Positions 1-9,211 of a stretch of DNA of 13,496 bases are shown piece after piece; within the stretch, counting starts at the first letter, position 1, and every line of letters begins with the position of its first letter. The stretch is from Pleurotus ostreatus/Saccharomyces cerevisiae fusant (Eukaryota; Opisthokonta): contig JAMQCK010000962.1 of NCBI GenBank assembly GCA_024196135.1, positions 1-13,496 of the forward strand. Reading direction: 5' to 3'. The notes beneath the pieces are model-generated. The model saw nothing but the letters and a program-made list of their open reading frames with translations. It had not been told where the DNA came from and did no database searches. A program made the position numbers and the translations under genes.

Positions 1-11
1 AATTTGTGGCG

Positions 12-33
12 TTGTTGACGGACGCGTCAACAA
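12..33. promoter_or_regulatory. Inverted repeat around an ACGCGT box upstream of gene 1
   Basis: A 9-bp perfect inverted repeat (TTGTTGACG at 12-20, CGTCAACAA at 25-33) surrounds ACGCGT at 22-27, about 95 bp before the ATG at 121. ACGCGT is the MluI cell-cycle box bound by the fungal MBF factor. Symmetry and position suggest a transcription factor site. Confidence 0.4.
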
Positions 34-120
34 ACATAACACGTCAATGATCGTCGCTGCGCTGAATTAGGCACCCCCAAGGCGCTTCTCCCCAGCATCT
101 GCAACTTGGACTCGACCATC

Positions 121-2931
121 ATGGTCGCCACCAGAAAAGCCCCAGTGACGCCCGTCCCAGCGCAGTCGCGCTCACAATCAACGCAGAACATACCGCGAGC
201 AAAGTCGAAGACGCGCAACCATGTCCCCAATGCCAGCAGTCTCGCGCGAGAGGTGCGTGCGCTGATACCCAGACCCTGACCACTTCTGAGCCCGATTTGC
301 CAGTTGTCGACACCGCCAACCCAACCCACAAAGACGCAACGGCGAAAGCCCAAGGTATGGTGCGCAATAACTCGGTCAACAACCTCCTTTCACACATCGC
401 GCAGACACGTACATCATTCGTCAACAAGCTCTTCCTCTTCGCCCTCTCCTGCCTGTGCTTGTACAGCATAGCAACATGCCCGAGCGAAGACAACCTCCAA
501 CGCCCCCTTTGCCGCTCCCTATCGACATACCGACAATACGTCGTCGAGCCTTACATCATCCCTCCACTCAAGGCAGCCGTCAACCACCCCTCCGTCTCCC
601 CCTACGTCGAGAAAGCCTACGCCGCCGAGCAGCGCGTCAAGCCCTACGTCCTTCGCGCCTACGAGATCTCCCAGCCCGTCGTCCGCAAGGCCGTCGCCCT
701 CGCCACCCCGTACGCCATCAGCGCCAAGCACCTCGTCTGGGACAGGACGATCGTCCCCCAATACCACCGCCACGCCGTCCCCCGCTACAACGTCTACGTC
801 CAGCCGCACCTCGACAAGTACGTCGTCCCCGTGCAGCAGGCCGTCGCGCGCTACTACGCGCAGGCGGAGCGCTACTACGGCCAGGCGCGCAGCTTCTACG
901 ATGCGCGCCTGCAGCCGCACGTCGCCAAGGCTGTCGAGATCGGCCAGCGCGCGTATGTGTTCGTGAAGCCCCGTGCGCTGCAGGCGTACACGCACGTCTA
1001 CACGCGCCTCAACGCCCGGTGGCAGGTTATCAGGCCCGACGTCATGCGCTTCTCCGCGCTCTACTGGGAGCGCATGACCATGATCGCAGAGCTCTTCGGC
1101 GATCTGCGCAGGGAGTTTGTCGACCCCCACGTACTGCGCATCTGGGACAAGGTCGTCGAGCTTAGTGGCGGCAAGACTGTCCCTTCGGGGACGACACCCG
1201 TGACGCAAGCTACAGCGGCTGAACCCACGCCTGAGATCCCTGTGCAATCCGTAGCCACGAGCGAGGCCAAGATTACCCTCACGACCTCATCATCGGCAGT
1301 TGTAGCTGAGTCCTCGTCATCTGCGCCGCCACCTCCTGTCGAGACGGTTCTGGAGACTGCGTCTTCGGTGTCGCCCCCTTCAACCTCTGCCGCACCCCCT
1401 GTCGAGACTGCATCCGTCAGCGTCATCGAGACGTCTTCTGCCAGCGCCGTCGATGCCTCGCCTTCGCAGGCCTCCTCCACGCCCTCCGCTGCCGCTGTCG
1501 TACCTACCGACGTCATCGAAGAGGAGGATGTCGACCAGTTCCTGTTGGACCTCCTCGGCGAGACCCCTGACGTCAAGGTCGCCGCCGATGAGGGTGTCGA
1601 GGCTAACGAAGAGTCGGCCGCGGACGCCGCAGAAGCGGAAGAGCGCAAGCGCATCAAGGCGCAGCGCGCTGCTGAGAAGCGCGCGGACATTACCGCGCGC
1701 CACGCGAAGTGGGCAAGTGAGCTGGATCAGCTCATTGCGGCGTCGGCGGAGGAGCTGGCGGGTGTGCTGGCAGGCATTCGCGAAGGAGCGGCGAAGGAAT
1801 TGAGGAAGGGCAGGGCGCCGGCGGATGGCGTTGATGGGTCGAAAGACACGGACGCTACCACTGGCCCCAAGGAGGCCGTAGACGCGGCGCAGGCTGAGGG
1901 AGAGCGGCTGCTCAAGGGGCTCGACTCGTACCTCAAGAAGGCCGCGAAGGCGCCGGAGAGCAACGACCAGGCGCGTTGGGGCCAGGTGCTGGATGTCGTG
2001 GAGGCGAAGTTTGCGGAGGCGATGGGGCGGCTGCAGGAAAATGTTGCGACTTGGTACGATGAAGTGCGACAGAGAGAGGCGCAGGAGGTGAATTTCTTTC
2101 CTAGTTCGATCTAATATGGACCACGCGCATCCGAGAAGAGTCGCCTTTCCGATTACCACCCATCCACTTACTCGTTCGGGGTTCTGTCAATCACTCGTGA
2201 CGGTCGCTTATTCTCCCCCGCAGGTTTTGGATTCGTCTGCGAAGGTCAAGGCCCTCGCCGAGCGTGCGCAGGCCGACCTTGGGATTGATTACGCCTGGCT
2301 TGACGACGTCACGTACGCTGACTGGCAGCGCTATCACGACTTGATGAGGGGTAAGCACACGAAGTGTACACTCTTGACCTGTCTAATCTTCCCTGCCATA
2401 GCATACGAGAAGTACGATTCTGACGCGCGCACGATCGCCAACGGCACGCACCCGCTTTCGCCGGAGGACCCGCTCGTAGGCGCCATGAGCGACACACAGG
2501 ACGACGCGATGACGATCATCGAGGGCTTCCAGGTCCGCATTCGCGACCTCAAGGCGCTCGCAAGGGATATCTATTCTGCTGTCGACAAGAAGGCAGCCAA
2601 GGCGGCTGAGGATGTTGGCGCAGGTGCAACTGTTGGGTCCGTCGATGCCCCCGTGTCTGCGCTGCCCATCGGCGAGGCCTCGGACGTCTTCGTCAACCCC
2701 TCAGGGACAGCCTCGCCACCGGAGGTGTCAATCCTGCCTATCGACCCCAGTTCCAGCGCACCGGCGCCGGGCGTGGAGGGCTTGGACAAGATCTTCGTCG
2801 GGAGGGGCGCAGAGGAGGTGAAGGAGGCTGTGGCGCGGGCTGAGAGCCTCGGGGCGAGTGTGCTGTCGAAGGGCTCGTCGGTGGCCGCAGAGGCTGTCCC
2901 TACTGTCACGCCTGACCACGAAGAGCTCTAG
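121..2931 (+). CDS. Membrane-anchored protein with long amphipathic repeats, unknown function
   Basis: Spliced model of 840 residues: join(121..252, 304..354, 405..2087, 2224..2350, 2402..2931). Introns are 51, 50, 136 and 51 bp, with donors GTGCGT, GTATGG, GTGAAT and GTAAGC and AG acceptors; every phase matches. The ATG at 121 opens a basic, Ser-rich N-terminus (MVATRKAPV...). Residues about 69-86 (NKLFLFALSCLCLYSIATC) form one hydrophobic helix, probably a signal anchor. Residues about 100-300 repeat a pattern of roughly 11 residues around P-Y-V-x-K/R-A-Y, rich in Tyr, Val and Ala, as in amphipathic lipid-surface helices. A Ser/Pro/Thr-rich linker follows, then an acidic stretch and an E/K/A-rich coiled coil (about 405-510), then a region with WQRYHDLM and a low-complexity tail ending DHEEL. 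I do not recognise the family. A role at ER or lipid-droplet membranes is inference only. It converges on the Smr gene. The splice model is fairly secure; the function is open. Confidence 0.8.
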
Positions 2932-3756
2932 ATGACCACACGGAGCTTCGAAACTACTCTTTTGGACTACGCTCGCAGTTCCAATGGCTGCTTCCCATCT
3001 CGCTACGAACCCTCACTAGGGTCCCCTACCCTTTCTTGGCTATCTTCCATGCAGATGGAATTCTCATTGCCTCCTGGCTGTCTTCGATCCTCCACACACC
3101 TCCGGATGACTAGGTGTATTTATGTGTAATGTCTATCGCATGCATATCCCGTCATGATCATCGCACACCGTATCGCATATTCCGTCGCTCGCGACACCGC
3201 AGTAGTAAATATTGTTGAAGGACCGGTACACATACTTACCTTACGCTTGGATGTTATGGCTGCTACTCAGTGTCGTTACATCGCTTTTATACATTTTGCC
3301 TTACTCAAAGCCCGTGACAGGATGACAGGGAACTCGCAAACATCGAGGCCAGACGAGGAGATTTTGCATGGCAAAGTTGGGCGGAACGTGGTCAGACAAC
3401 AAAGCGTGCGGAAGACCACGAAGTCATAGCGGTGATCCAATAGATAGACAATGCGCCTAAGCTACACGGTGGGCTACAAGTGTACGCCAAAGCAATAGAT
3501 AGCGATGTGCAGTAAAGCCAATAATATACGCACGTAGATATTACCCCACCCATCGGGACAGATCCTACAGTGGTGATTCTGACAGATCCACAGCGATGAT
3601 TCTACAGGTCGTCCGGCTCGTGATCTAGACATGGTATACAGCGCGAGGGAATGTGCAAAAGGATACGGTGGCGAGTGCTGGAGCGTACGGTGATAATTGC
3701 TCGGGGATACGATGGCGATGGTCGAACATACGGTGGCGGGCGCTCGGTCAGCATTG
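2932..3756. other. Convergent intergenic region between gene 1 and the Smr gene
   Basis: This 825-bp region should hold both 3' UTRs. It is less GC-rich than the flanking exons. Two short plus-strand frames (2932-3129 and 3154-3429) have no domain and no gene-like context. The last 190 bp contain the degenerate 22-bp repeat described separately. No clear AATAAA signal is visible. Confidence 0.5.
3564..3750. repeat. Degenerate 22-bp minisatellite-like repeat
   Basis: Four units begin TACGGTGG or a close variant at 3664, 3686, 3708 and 3729, a period of 22, 22 and 21 bp. Two related units (ACAG then YGRTGATTCT) start at 3566 and about 3589, 23 bp apart. The array ends just short of the Smr stop codon at 3757, so it lies in that gene's 3' UTR. 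Copies are imperfect, which suggests an old expansion. Confidence 0.55.
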
Positions 3757-5890
3757 CTAGCCGAGCACCCGCGGTGCGTGAGGCTGGCCATTGACGACGA
3801 GACCGCCGTCCCAGGAGCCGACGCTCCAGCCCTCGTCGAGGAGGGCCTTGCGGACGACGGGCTTGAGGACGCTAACGCGGTTGAGAGAGTGCGTGCCCTT
3901 GCCGGTGATGATCTTCACAGGTTTCGCTGCAGGGATATGAGTCAAAAAGGACTATAGGGAGGTTTGTCTACTTACCCGGTGATGCCCCTACGCGTTCGAG
4001 GATGTCCTTGACAATGACAACAGCCTCGGCAGCAGTGGTACCGTGCAAGTCCAGAGTGCGGCCGTCTCGTGAAGCGCGCCTGTTGGGAGGTCAGCTCTCA
4101 CTGAGGTCGTTACAAATCGAGCAGACTCACATCTTGGCCTCAACCGTGTGCCGAGCATGGGCAAGCGCCTCCTTTCGCGCTATCTCTTGGAACTCGCGAG
4201 CCTGCAACCTAGCTCAGTATACCAGTGTCAGCGATTTGGGCTTTGGAACTCACCCTCTCCACATAGTACAAAGCCGTCTCTGCACCACCCCGACTCCTAT
4301 CCTTCCACACCAAGCTCGCATTCTTCAGCATCTCCGCGCGCTGCCGCATGCTCTCCTCCTGCCTAGCCTGGTAGTCAAGCTCGCCGACGTCGCCCTTCCC
4401 GCCCTTCCCCAGCGCGTTGCCCGTGCCCCTGATCTTCGTCCCGTTGACGTCGCGGTTGTACGTGGGCACGCGCACGGGTTGGGGGTAGGCAGGCTTGTTC
4501 TTGACCTTGCTGCCGTTGACGCGTTGCCACTGGTAAGGGCTCGGCTTGTTGCGCGGTTGGGTGGCAGTCGGGCTCTTCCAACGGGCGGGCGGCGGCGCGA
4601 CTGGGGGCGGACCAGAGGGGAAGGAAGTACGTGCGGGGGTGGTAGGCGCAGAGCGGGTAACTGCAGCCGCGTCCGAGTAGCGGGGTACGCGGGAAGGCAT
4701 GGGCGATGGGAGAGGGGAGTGATACGGTCCCATTTCCATGCTATCATCGGCAGCGAAGTCCTGGAGCATGTACAATAGGTCTAATGCACAGTCGGCCTTG
4801 CCACCGGAGGCATTGAGGACCAGGCGCGCATCATCGACTAGACGGCTTTCCTCGTCTATCGTGCGCGTCTTGTCAGAGCGGAGGACCTCCAAGATCTCGA
4901 CTAGGGCAACGTCGTCGTCTTCATCGACCGTGGTGTCTTCTGCGATACGCTCAAGGGCCGCCTTAAGAGCCTGGTACGGCGTGGGGTGGCCGGGGGAGTG
5001 GAAGTGGGATAGGAAGAAGGATGCTGGGCGGTCGGGAAGTAGGGTAGAGAGATACGACGAGATGGAGTTGATCTTCGTCCATATGTCGCTGGATGAGGAG
5101 GGGGAGGAGGGGACGGAGGTCGAGATGGAGGGCACGCGATGGCCGTTTTGCTGACGAACGTCGCCGAATGTGATCTTGATCGCGCCGTTCTTCGCGCCCC
5201 TCTTGGGTTTGGGCATCGTAGTTGTGCGTGGGACGGAGCCGGACGCGCGAGAGGCGTCGGGGACCGACTTCTGATTGACCACGGTGTGCCAGGACCGGTC
5301 GTCCTGCGCCTCATTGTCGCTCAGACCGTCCAGCCCCCGTTCCTCCAGCTCGCGAATGTGCTCTTGGGTAAGGAAGCGCTCGAGTATGTCCCACATGTTC
5401 GCGTCGATGTCGTCGTCGTCGGCGCTGGCGAGCATCACCGCTAAGCGCTCGGCGGAGACGCCTGGTAGTGCGGCGCTTAGGAATTCGAGTGGCGAGGAGC
5501 TGTGGTCGCGGGAGGAGGCCACAGATTCCCAGGAAGTACCGCTGCTGGTCGTATCTGCGTTTGACGAGGTCATATCGGGGGTGCTCGTGCATGAGTCTTC
5601 CTCGTCGGGGATCTGGAGGCGCGCCATGTCGTCGCTTAGCTGTAGGTCGTCCGCGCCACACGAGAGGATGCGCAGGTTGGTGCGCAGTTCGTCGAGTTGG
5701 TCGGGGGAGGGGTCGATAAATCGTCCCTTGTCATCGCTCTGCAGTTCGTGGAGCAGCGCGAGCACGATCTGCTCCTCGAGAGGGGGGCAGAACTCGGCCT
5801 AAGGAGCGCTAATCAGATGGGTAACGAGGGAAGTAGGGGAGCGCGAGATGGAACCTTCAATGACTCGTATAGCGATGTATGCTCGCTCAT
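3757..5890 (-). CDS. CUE-like/DUF1771/Smr-domain protein (Cue2-like RNA surveillance nuclease candidate)
   Basis: Spliced model of 641 residues: complement(join(3757..3926, 3976..4079, 4131..4201, 4254..5798, 5855..5890)). Introns of 49, 51, 52 and 56 bp keep frame. A CUE-like helical segment lies at about 115-155 (LEFLSAALPGVS...). A low-complexity middle follows, then DUF1771 at about 486-548 (YQARQEESMRQRAEM...AREFQEIARKEA), then a C-terminal Smr domain. The Smr core is clear: LDLHG at 560-564 and TGKGTHS at 593-599. Smr domains bind or cut nucleic acid. Yeast Cue2, with CUE, DUF1771 and Smr parts, cuts mRNA at stalled ribosomes in no-go decay and uses the D-x-H motif, kept here as D561-x-H563. 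The ubiquitin-binding role of the CUE-like part is inference. The first exon (MSEHTSLYESLK) depends on a poor donor, GTTCCA; its phase and the join to AEFCPPLEEQ fit well. HP1 lies upstream on the same strand. Confidence 0.85.
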
Positions 5891-6654
5891 GGTACAAAGG
5901 CTGAATGAGGGGAGGGTCTGAGCAGCGAGTGGGCTGGAACAAAGACTATAAACTGTGATATCACGTCACGAACCGCTCTGGATCACCAACCCCTGCGGGG
6001 CTATGATCAACTTTCACGTGGCGAGCACCCACAAAGTCTAGGGAGGCGATTGGCCGCAGGAGAAAATTAGAATACTCTCCGAAATACATCTAGTATTGAG
6101 GGGAAACAACTGCAAATGTATACTATGGGGCCAGAAGGAACGCAGAGGGGAGAGACGCCCTTTGGAATATGTGGGTGAACATCTGTGATACGAATGAGTC
6201 GTGCAGAGTCCAGCGGACTGACTCCCTCTTTTGTCGGTGTCCGGGTCGGGGACCAAATGAATACATCCAGTGTAGGTGAGTATGGATGCTTAGCACAATG
6301 ACACGGCGATTGTAAATGCAGTAGGCCGGCTGAGTAATGCAGCGCTTACTACAATGGGGGAGGCATTATCTTGAGCGGGCGCGTCCAGTCGGAGGCCACA
6401 CAATTGTTAACGAGGTCTCTGCCCACGAAGTCTCGATGCGGAACAAGCTCAGGATGTTGTCCAAGATATGTTGATCGAGCACGCATGTACAGTGGTAGGA
6501 GCAGGCAGGGTGTGTATGGCACAGCAAGAAAGATAAGACAGCAAGACTAAGATAGACGTGTTAGATCAAGAAGGGTAGGCCTACAGTGTAAGCCATGCCG
6601 ACCAGCAGTGTCGGCAGACTAGGTCGATGGACAGCAATGTTGCAAGAGCGTAGG
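5891..6654. other. Intergenic region: Smr promoter and HP1 3' flank
   Basis: This 764-bp stretch lies between two tandem minus-strand genes. The part next to 5891 carries the promoter motifs described separately. The part towards 6654 should hold the HP1 3' UTR. I found no tRNA-like A and B boxes, no plausible coding exon and no transposon trace. The 72-residue open frame at 6038-6256 shows no domain and lacks support. Confidence 0.5.
6049..6053 (-). promoter_or_regulatory. CCAAT box upstream of the Smr gene
   Basis: CCAAT on the minus strand lies about 160 bp upstream of the ATG at 5890, a usual distance for a HAP/NF-Y site in fungi. The same promoter has a CACGTG box at 6015-6020, a palindrome GTGATATCAC at 5955-5964 and a TATA-like TATAAA (read on +) at 5947-5952. 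Confidence 0.35.
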
Positions 6655-7554
6655 CTATGAGCCGGTCTTCCATCTGAGGTTAGACTCGTAGAAGTCGATG
6701 AGCTAGAGGCGACATTAGCATGAGCAAAAGAGCGAAGTCTAGGACGTACAAGTTGAGGGAACTTCTCCCTCGCGGTTGCGGACGTCTCTCGGACGCGCCG
6801 GCCATCCTTCCTGAAATCGCGGTCAGCCAGTAGTCCCTTTCTCGCAATGAGCAGGTGCTCACAACGTGACATAGACCATGAGCCCGTCCGGATTATCAGG
6901 ATGCTGCTCGACCGTCTCGATACTCGCAATCAGGTCCTCCCAACTATCCAAATCGCGGTACTTCTTGTCCATCGCCGCCACCACCGGCAAGTCAGCGTCC
7001 CCCTCCTCATCGTCCTCCGTCCCGTCCACCTCCATCTTCGCGCCCTTCGACTGCCGCTTTTTCTTCTGCGCAGGCGGCTCCTCGTCGACCTCGATGGGCT
7101 CCGCGGAGACGGCCTTCGTGGAGCGCGCGCGCTTTTTGGACACCTCGGACGCGGTGCGCGGCTCGGATTTGCGCCCGCGCTTGATGCTGGCGGTGGAGGC
7201 GCTGCCGCTCTTTGCGGCCTTCTTCTCCTTTTCGCGATCCCAGTACTCTGTTATGAGGTCCTTCGCGTTCCTGCGGGGCGCGTGCGTCAGTCGGACGCGT
7301 CTTAGAGCGCATTTCGAAGACGACGTACGCTGCATCCTCCTCTGCTACCCACGAGTTGTCTGCTTCGCCGTAGCCCTTCCATTTGACGAAGTAGCCTGAA
7401 GAAGTAGCGAATGAGACGCGTCGGACGCGTTCCGCGGGCTAGGGAACACACCGCGTTGCCTGCCGAATCTCTTCTCTTGGTGGTTAAGGATACGCTCGAT
7501 CTCGTACTCCTCCTCAGATTCGTTGCCGCCAGAGTTGCTGTTGTTGTCCGACAT
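6655..7554 (-). CDS. HP1: Heterochromatin protein 1 (chromo + chromo shadow domains)
   Basis: Spliced model of 228 residues: complement(join(6655..6702, 6750..6810, 6863..7270, 7329..7395, 7452..7554)). Introns are 47, 52, 58 and 56 bp. The chromodomain (about 15-70) reads EEEYEIERIL, then YFVKWKGYGEADNSW. The aromatic cage that reads methylated H3K9 is complete: Y17, W40, Y43. The hinge carries basic nuclear-localisation-like clusters (KRGRKS, KKRARS, KKKRQSKGAK). The chromo shadow domain (about 158-225) starts KKYRDLDSWEDLI and ends FPQLLIDFYESNLRWK. It normally makes the homodimer and binds PxVxL partners; W224 matches the C-terminal Trp needed for that. The expected role is nuclear silencing of heterochromatin, as for Swi6 in fission yeast. 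The ATG at 7554 was chosen for its purine at -3 and the usual short acidic lead-in. An in-frame ATG at 7638 would add 28 residues but has T at -3. Confidence 0.93.
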
Positions 7555-7878
7555 TGCACGCGTCTCGTCGAGGGCGGAGGCTACGGTGTGGGGGAGGGCG
7601 AGCGCGCTGTTGCTTGGTCGCGTTTGGTCATCGTTCATGCACGCGCTTGGACCAGCATCTAGATTTTGCGGGCCGAAATATCCACCGAACAAGACCCTGC
7701 GCGTTACGGCGGGGGCTTGACCAGAGCTCCCAAGAACACGAGCGTCTCGCTAGGTCTTCAAAGACATATCCTTGACAGTAGCAACATATATTACATCTTC
7801 AACAAGGGAACGCGAACACGGATGAGGTTGCCTTCGACTTCTATCGAAAGAAAACCAGGGGCATAGGCAAACAGTGCA
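7555..7878. other. Short intergenic region: HP1 promoter and Y14 3' flank
   Basis: These 324 bp must hold the Y14 3' UTR and the HP1 promoter and 5' UTR. ACGCGT lies at 7558-7563, 4 nt before the HP1 start. An in-frame ATG at 7638 leaves room for a longer HP1 N-terminus. I see no other gene. Confidence 0.5.
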
Positions 7879-8578
7879 CTAGCGGCGGCGCGTAGGGCTT
7901 GCGCTACGACCGCGAGCGTTGCGCCTAGGGCCAGTAGGTGGGGGACGAATGAAAGCATAGTCACACTGGATGACCTGCTCCAAGAGGGAAGAGCCCGAGG
8001 CACCGTCGATCGCAGCTTGCGCCTCCGCCATCGTCTCGTACTCCACGAGCGCGTATCCCTGAGGCGGCACGCGTAAGCTCATGACAGACAGACATTGAGG
8101 TGGAATGACGCACCTTCACATAACCCGTCCGACGGTCGAGGTTCAGGTGCATGTTCTTGATCTCGCCATACTCCGCAAACTTGTCGTTCACGTCCTCCTC
8201 GGTAGCTTCCTCGTGCACGTTGGTGACCATGATGATCCATCCCTCGACGGCTGAGGAGGATGAGTGAACAAGGTCAAAGGGAAAGGAACTGCATAACGCA
8301 CATCGCTGTGCCCTGGTATCCGTGTCCTTCGTTGTCTCGACGCGATCGTAGGTGTGATCGGTTCCTCCAACTTGCGAGTCACCGCCTCCCCCTGTGAGTA
8401 CACGCGCGGTCAGTGCTTGTTCGCCGCACCTCATAAGGAAGTACGCACTGGAAGTCTGGAAGCCGCGGCCTCTGCGGCGGACGGCTCCTCCGGAGGCCAC
8501 TGTTAGATGGTCAGAATCTGACTAGCCCAGCTTCAATGTCTGCGTACCATCATCAATGTTCATCTCATCGTCAGACAT
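7879..8578 (-). CDS. RBM8A: RNA-binding protein 8A / Y14, exon junction complex subunit
   Basis: Spliced model of 162 residues: complement(join(7879..8058, 8114..8250, 8302..8391, 8449..8499, 8548..8578)). Introns are 55, 51, 57 and 48 bp. The N-terminus is acidic ([11 protein letters not shown]), then Arg/Gly-rich (RRRGRGF), then TYDRVET, the usual lead-in to the RRM. The single RRM begins at S58 with [23 protein letters not shown]2 lies around 63-69 and RNP1 is KGYALVEY at 103-110. The tail [14 protein letters not shown] is the RS-like phosphorylation region typical of Y14. Y14 pairs with Mago nashi and locks eIF4A3 onto spliced mRNA just upstream of exon junctions, affecting export, translation and nonsense-mediated decay. 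In Y14 the RRM face is buried in Mago rather than binding RNA. The length matches the family. HP1 follows on the same strand; the MYND gene diverges upstream. Confidence 0.95.
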
Positions 8579-9042
8579 GATTGCGGCTGGTTGTGGTGGG
8601 GGAAGGACGCGAGCGATGTTGACGCCCAACGCGTGATGTGATGCGTGACGAACGCTCGGCAACCCCCGAAAGCCGGTAAACGACTTTGCAAATCGGGACC
8701 TCCTCTCCGCACACGCAGCTTGACGGCTGGATTAGCGCCGGCATTATCATTGTCTGGGGTTCATTCTTTGATAACAGCTCGCTCTTTCTCCTCCCAATTC
8801 CGAGTCCCAGACCCCCTCACGCGTTTGTACACCTCCGGGAAGATTTTCGCCGTCAAGAACGCGTCGAGGAAGCGAATCCGGACCAAGCCCTTTGTCTCCT
8901 CGAGGTCGAGACATGGCAACATCCCTGCTGTCTTGCTGACACTTTGAAAACCAGGACCCTGCGGCTGGCTCCCCATCACTTCTTGATCCTAATGTATACA
9001 TGCGTCAGAGCTAATTTGTACCTCTCGGGCCACCTCATGCCC

Positions 9043-9048
9043 TTATAA
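9043..9048 (+). promoter_or_regulatory. TATA-like element of the MYND gene
   Basis: TTATAA in the context CCTTATAACG lies about 100 bp before the 5' UTR intron donor. A pyrimidine-rich tract (about 9063-9130) follows, as is common around fungal transcription starts. This is a position-based inference only. Confidence 0.4.
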
Positions 9049-9143
9049 CGCGGTCTGTACGCTCATCTCCTTTTCCCCTTGTCCTCGGTACCAGGTCCAT
9101 TGCCACTCTTTTCTTGAGCCTGTTCCTTTGACTACGCGTTCTG

Positions 9144-9204
9144 GTGCGTTCGTGTTCTCTTGCCTTATAAGACGCTCCTAACTAACTCGATCGCACCCTT
9201 GCAG
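9144..9204 (+). other. Probable 5' UTR intron of the MYND gene
   Basis: The donor is GTGCGT at 9144, the same hexamer used by both coding introns of this gene. Two overlapping CTAAC branch sites lie at 9178-9186, and the acceptor TTGCAG ends at 9204, only 7 nt before the ATG. The intron would be 61 bp. No ATG lies between the TATA-like site at 9043 and the donor, so this is a non-coding leader intron and not a missed coding exon. Confidence 0.65.
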
Positions 9205-9211
9205 ACTTATC

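Larger units (their letters stand above)
8579..9211. promoter_or_regulatory. Bidirectional promoter region between Y14 and the MYND gene
   Basis: This 633-bp stretch separates two divergent genes and has no convincing gene of its own. It holds four ACGCGT boxes (8629-8634, 8819-8824, 8859-8864, 9134-9139), where about 0.15 would be expected by chance. It also holds the TATA-like site at 9043 and a CT-rich tract before the MYND gene. Short open frames here have no recognisable domain. Confidence 0.6.

Noticed and set aside
519..1247. 242-residue open frame on the minus strand inside gene 1
   Set aside because: It lies antisense to the well-supported repeat region of gene 1. Its Asp/Val/Leu-rich composition is what GC-rich sense codons give in that frame, and no domain is visible.
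1380..2159. 259-residue minus-strand open frame over gene 1 exon 3
   Set aside because: Arg/Leu-rich shadow of the coding strand with no domain, no splice partners and no promoter.
2116..2223. Second start for a separate protein at 2116
   Set aside because: The frame after 2224 continues gene 1 in phase across a 136-bp intron, so 2116-2223 is best read as intron sequence and not as a new gene start.
2932..3129. 65-residue frame starting one base after the gene 1 stop
   Set aside because: It is in the 3' UTR of gene 1. Eukaryotic translation would not normally restart there, and no domain is visible.
3154..3429. 91-residue plus-strand frame with a true ATG after gene 1
   Set aside because: No domain or family resemblance, in an AT-richer 3' flank with no promoter signals. 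A small unknown protein cannot be fully ruled out.
4738..5802. Overlapping plus-strand open frames of 138, 101 and 175 residues across the Smr gene
   Set aside because: They are antisense to a coding exon with recognisable domain sequence, and show Ser/Arg-rich low complexity typical of shadows.
5891..6654. Possible tRNA or other small RNA gene in the long intergenic stretch
   Set aside because: No paired A-box and B-box motifs or cloverleaf arms were found by eye on either strand.
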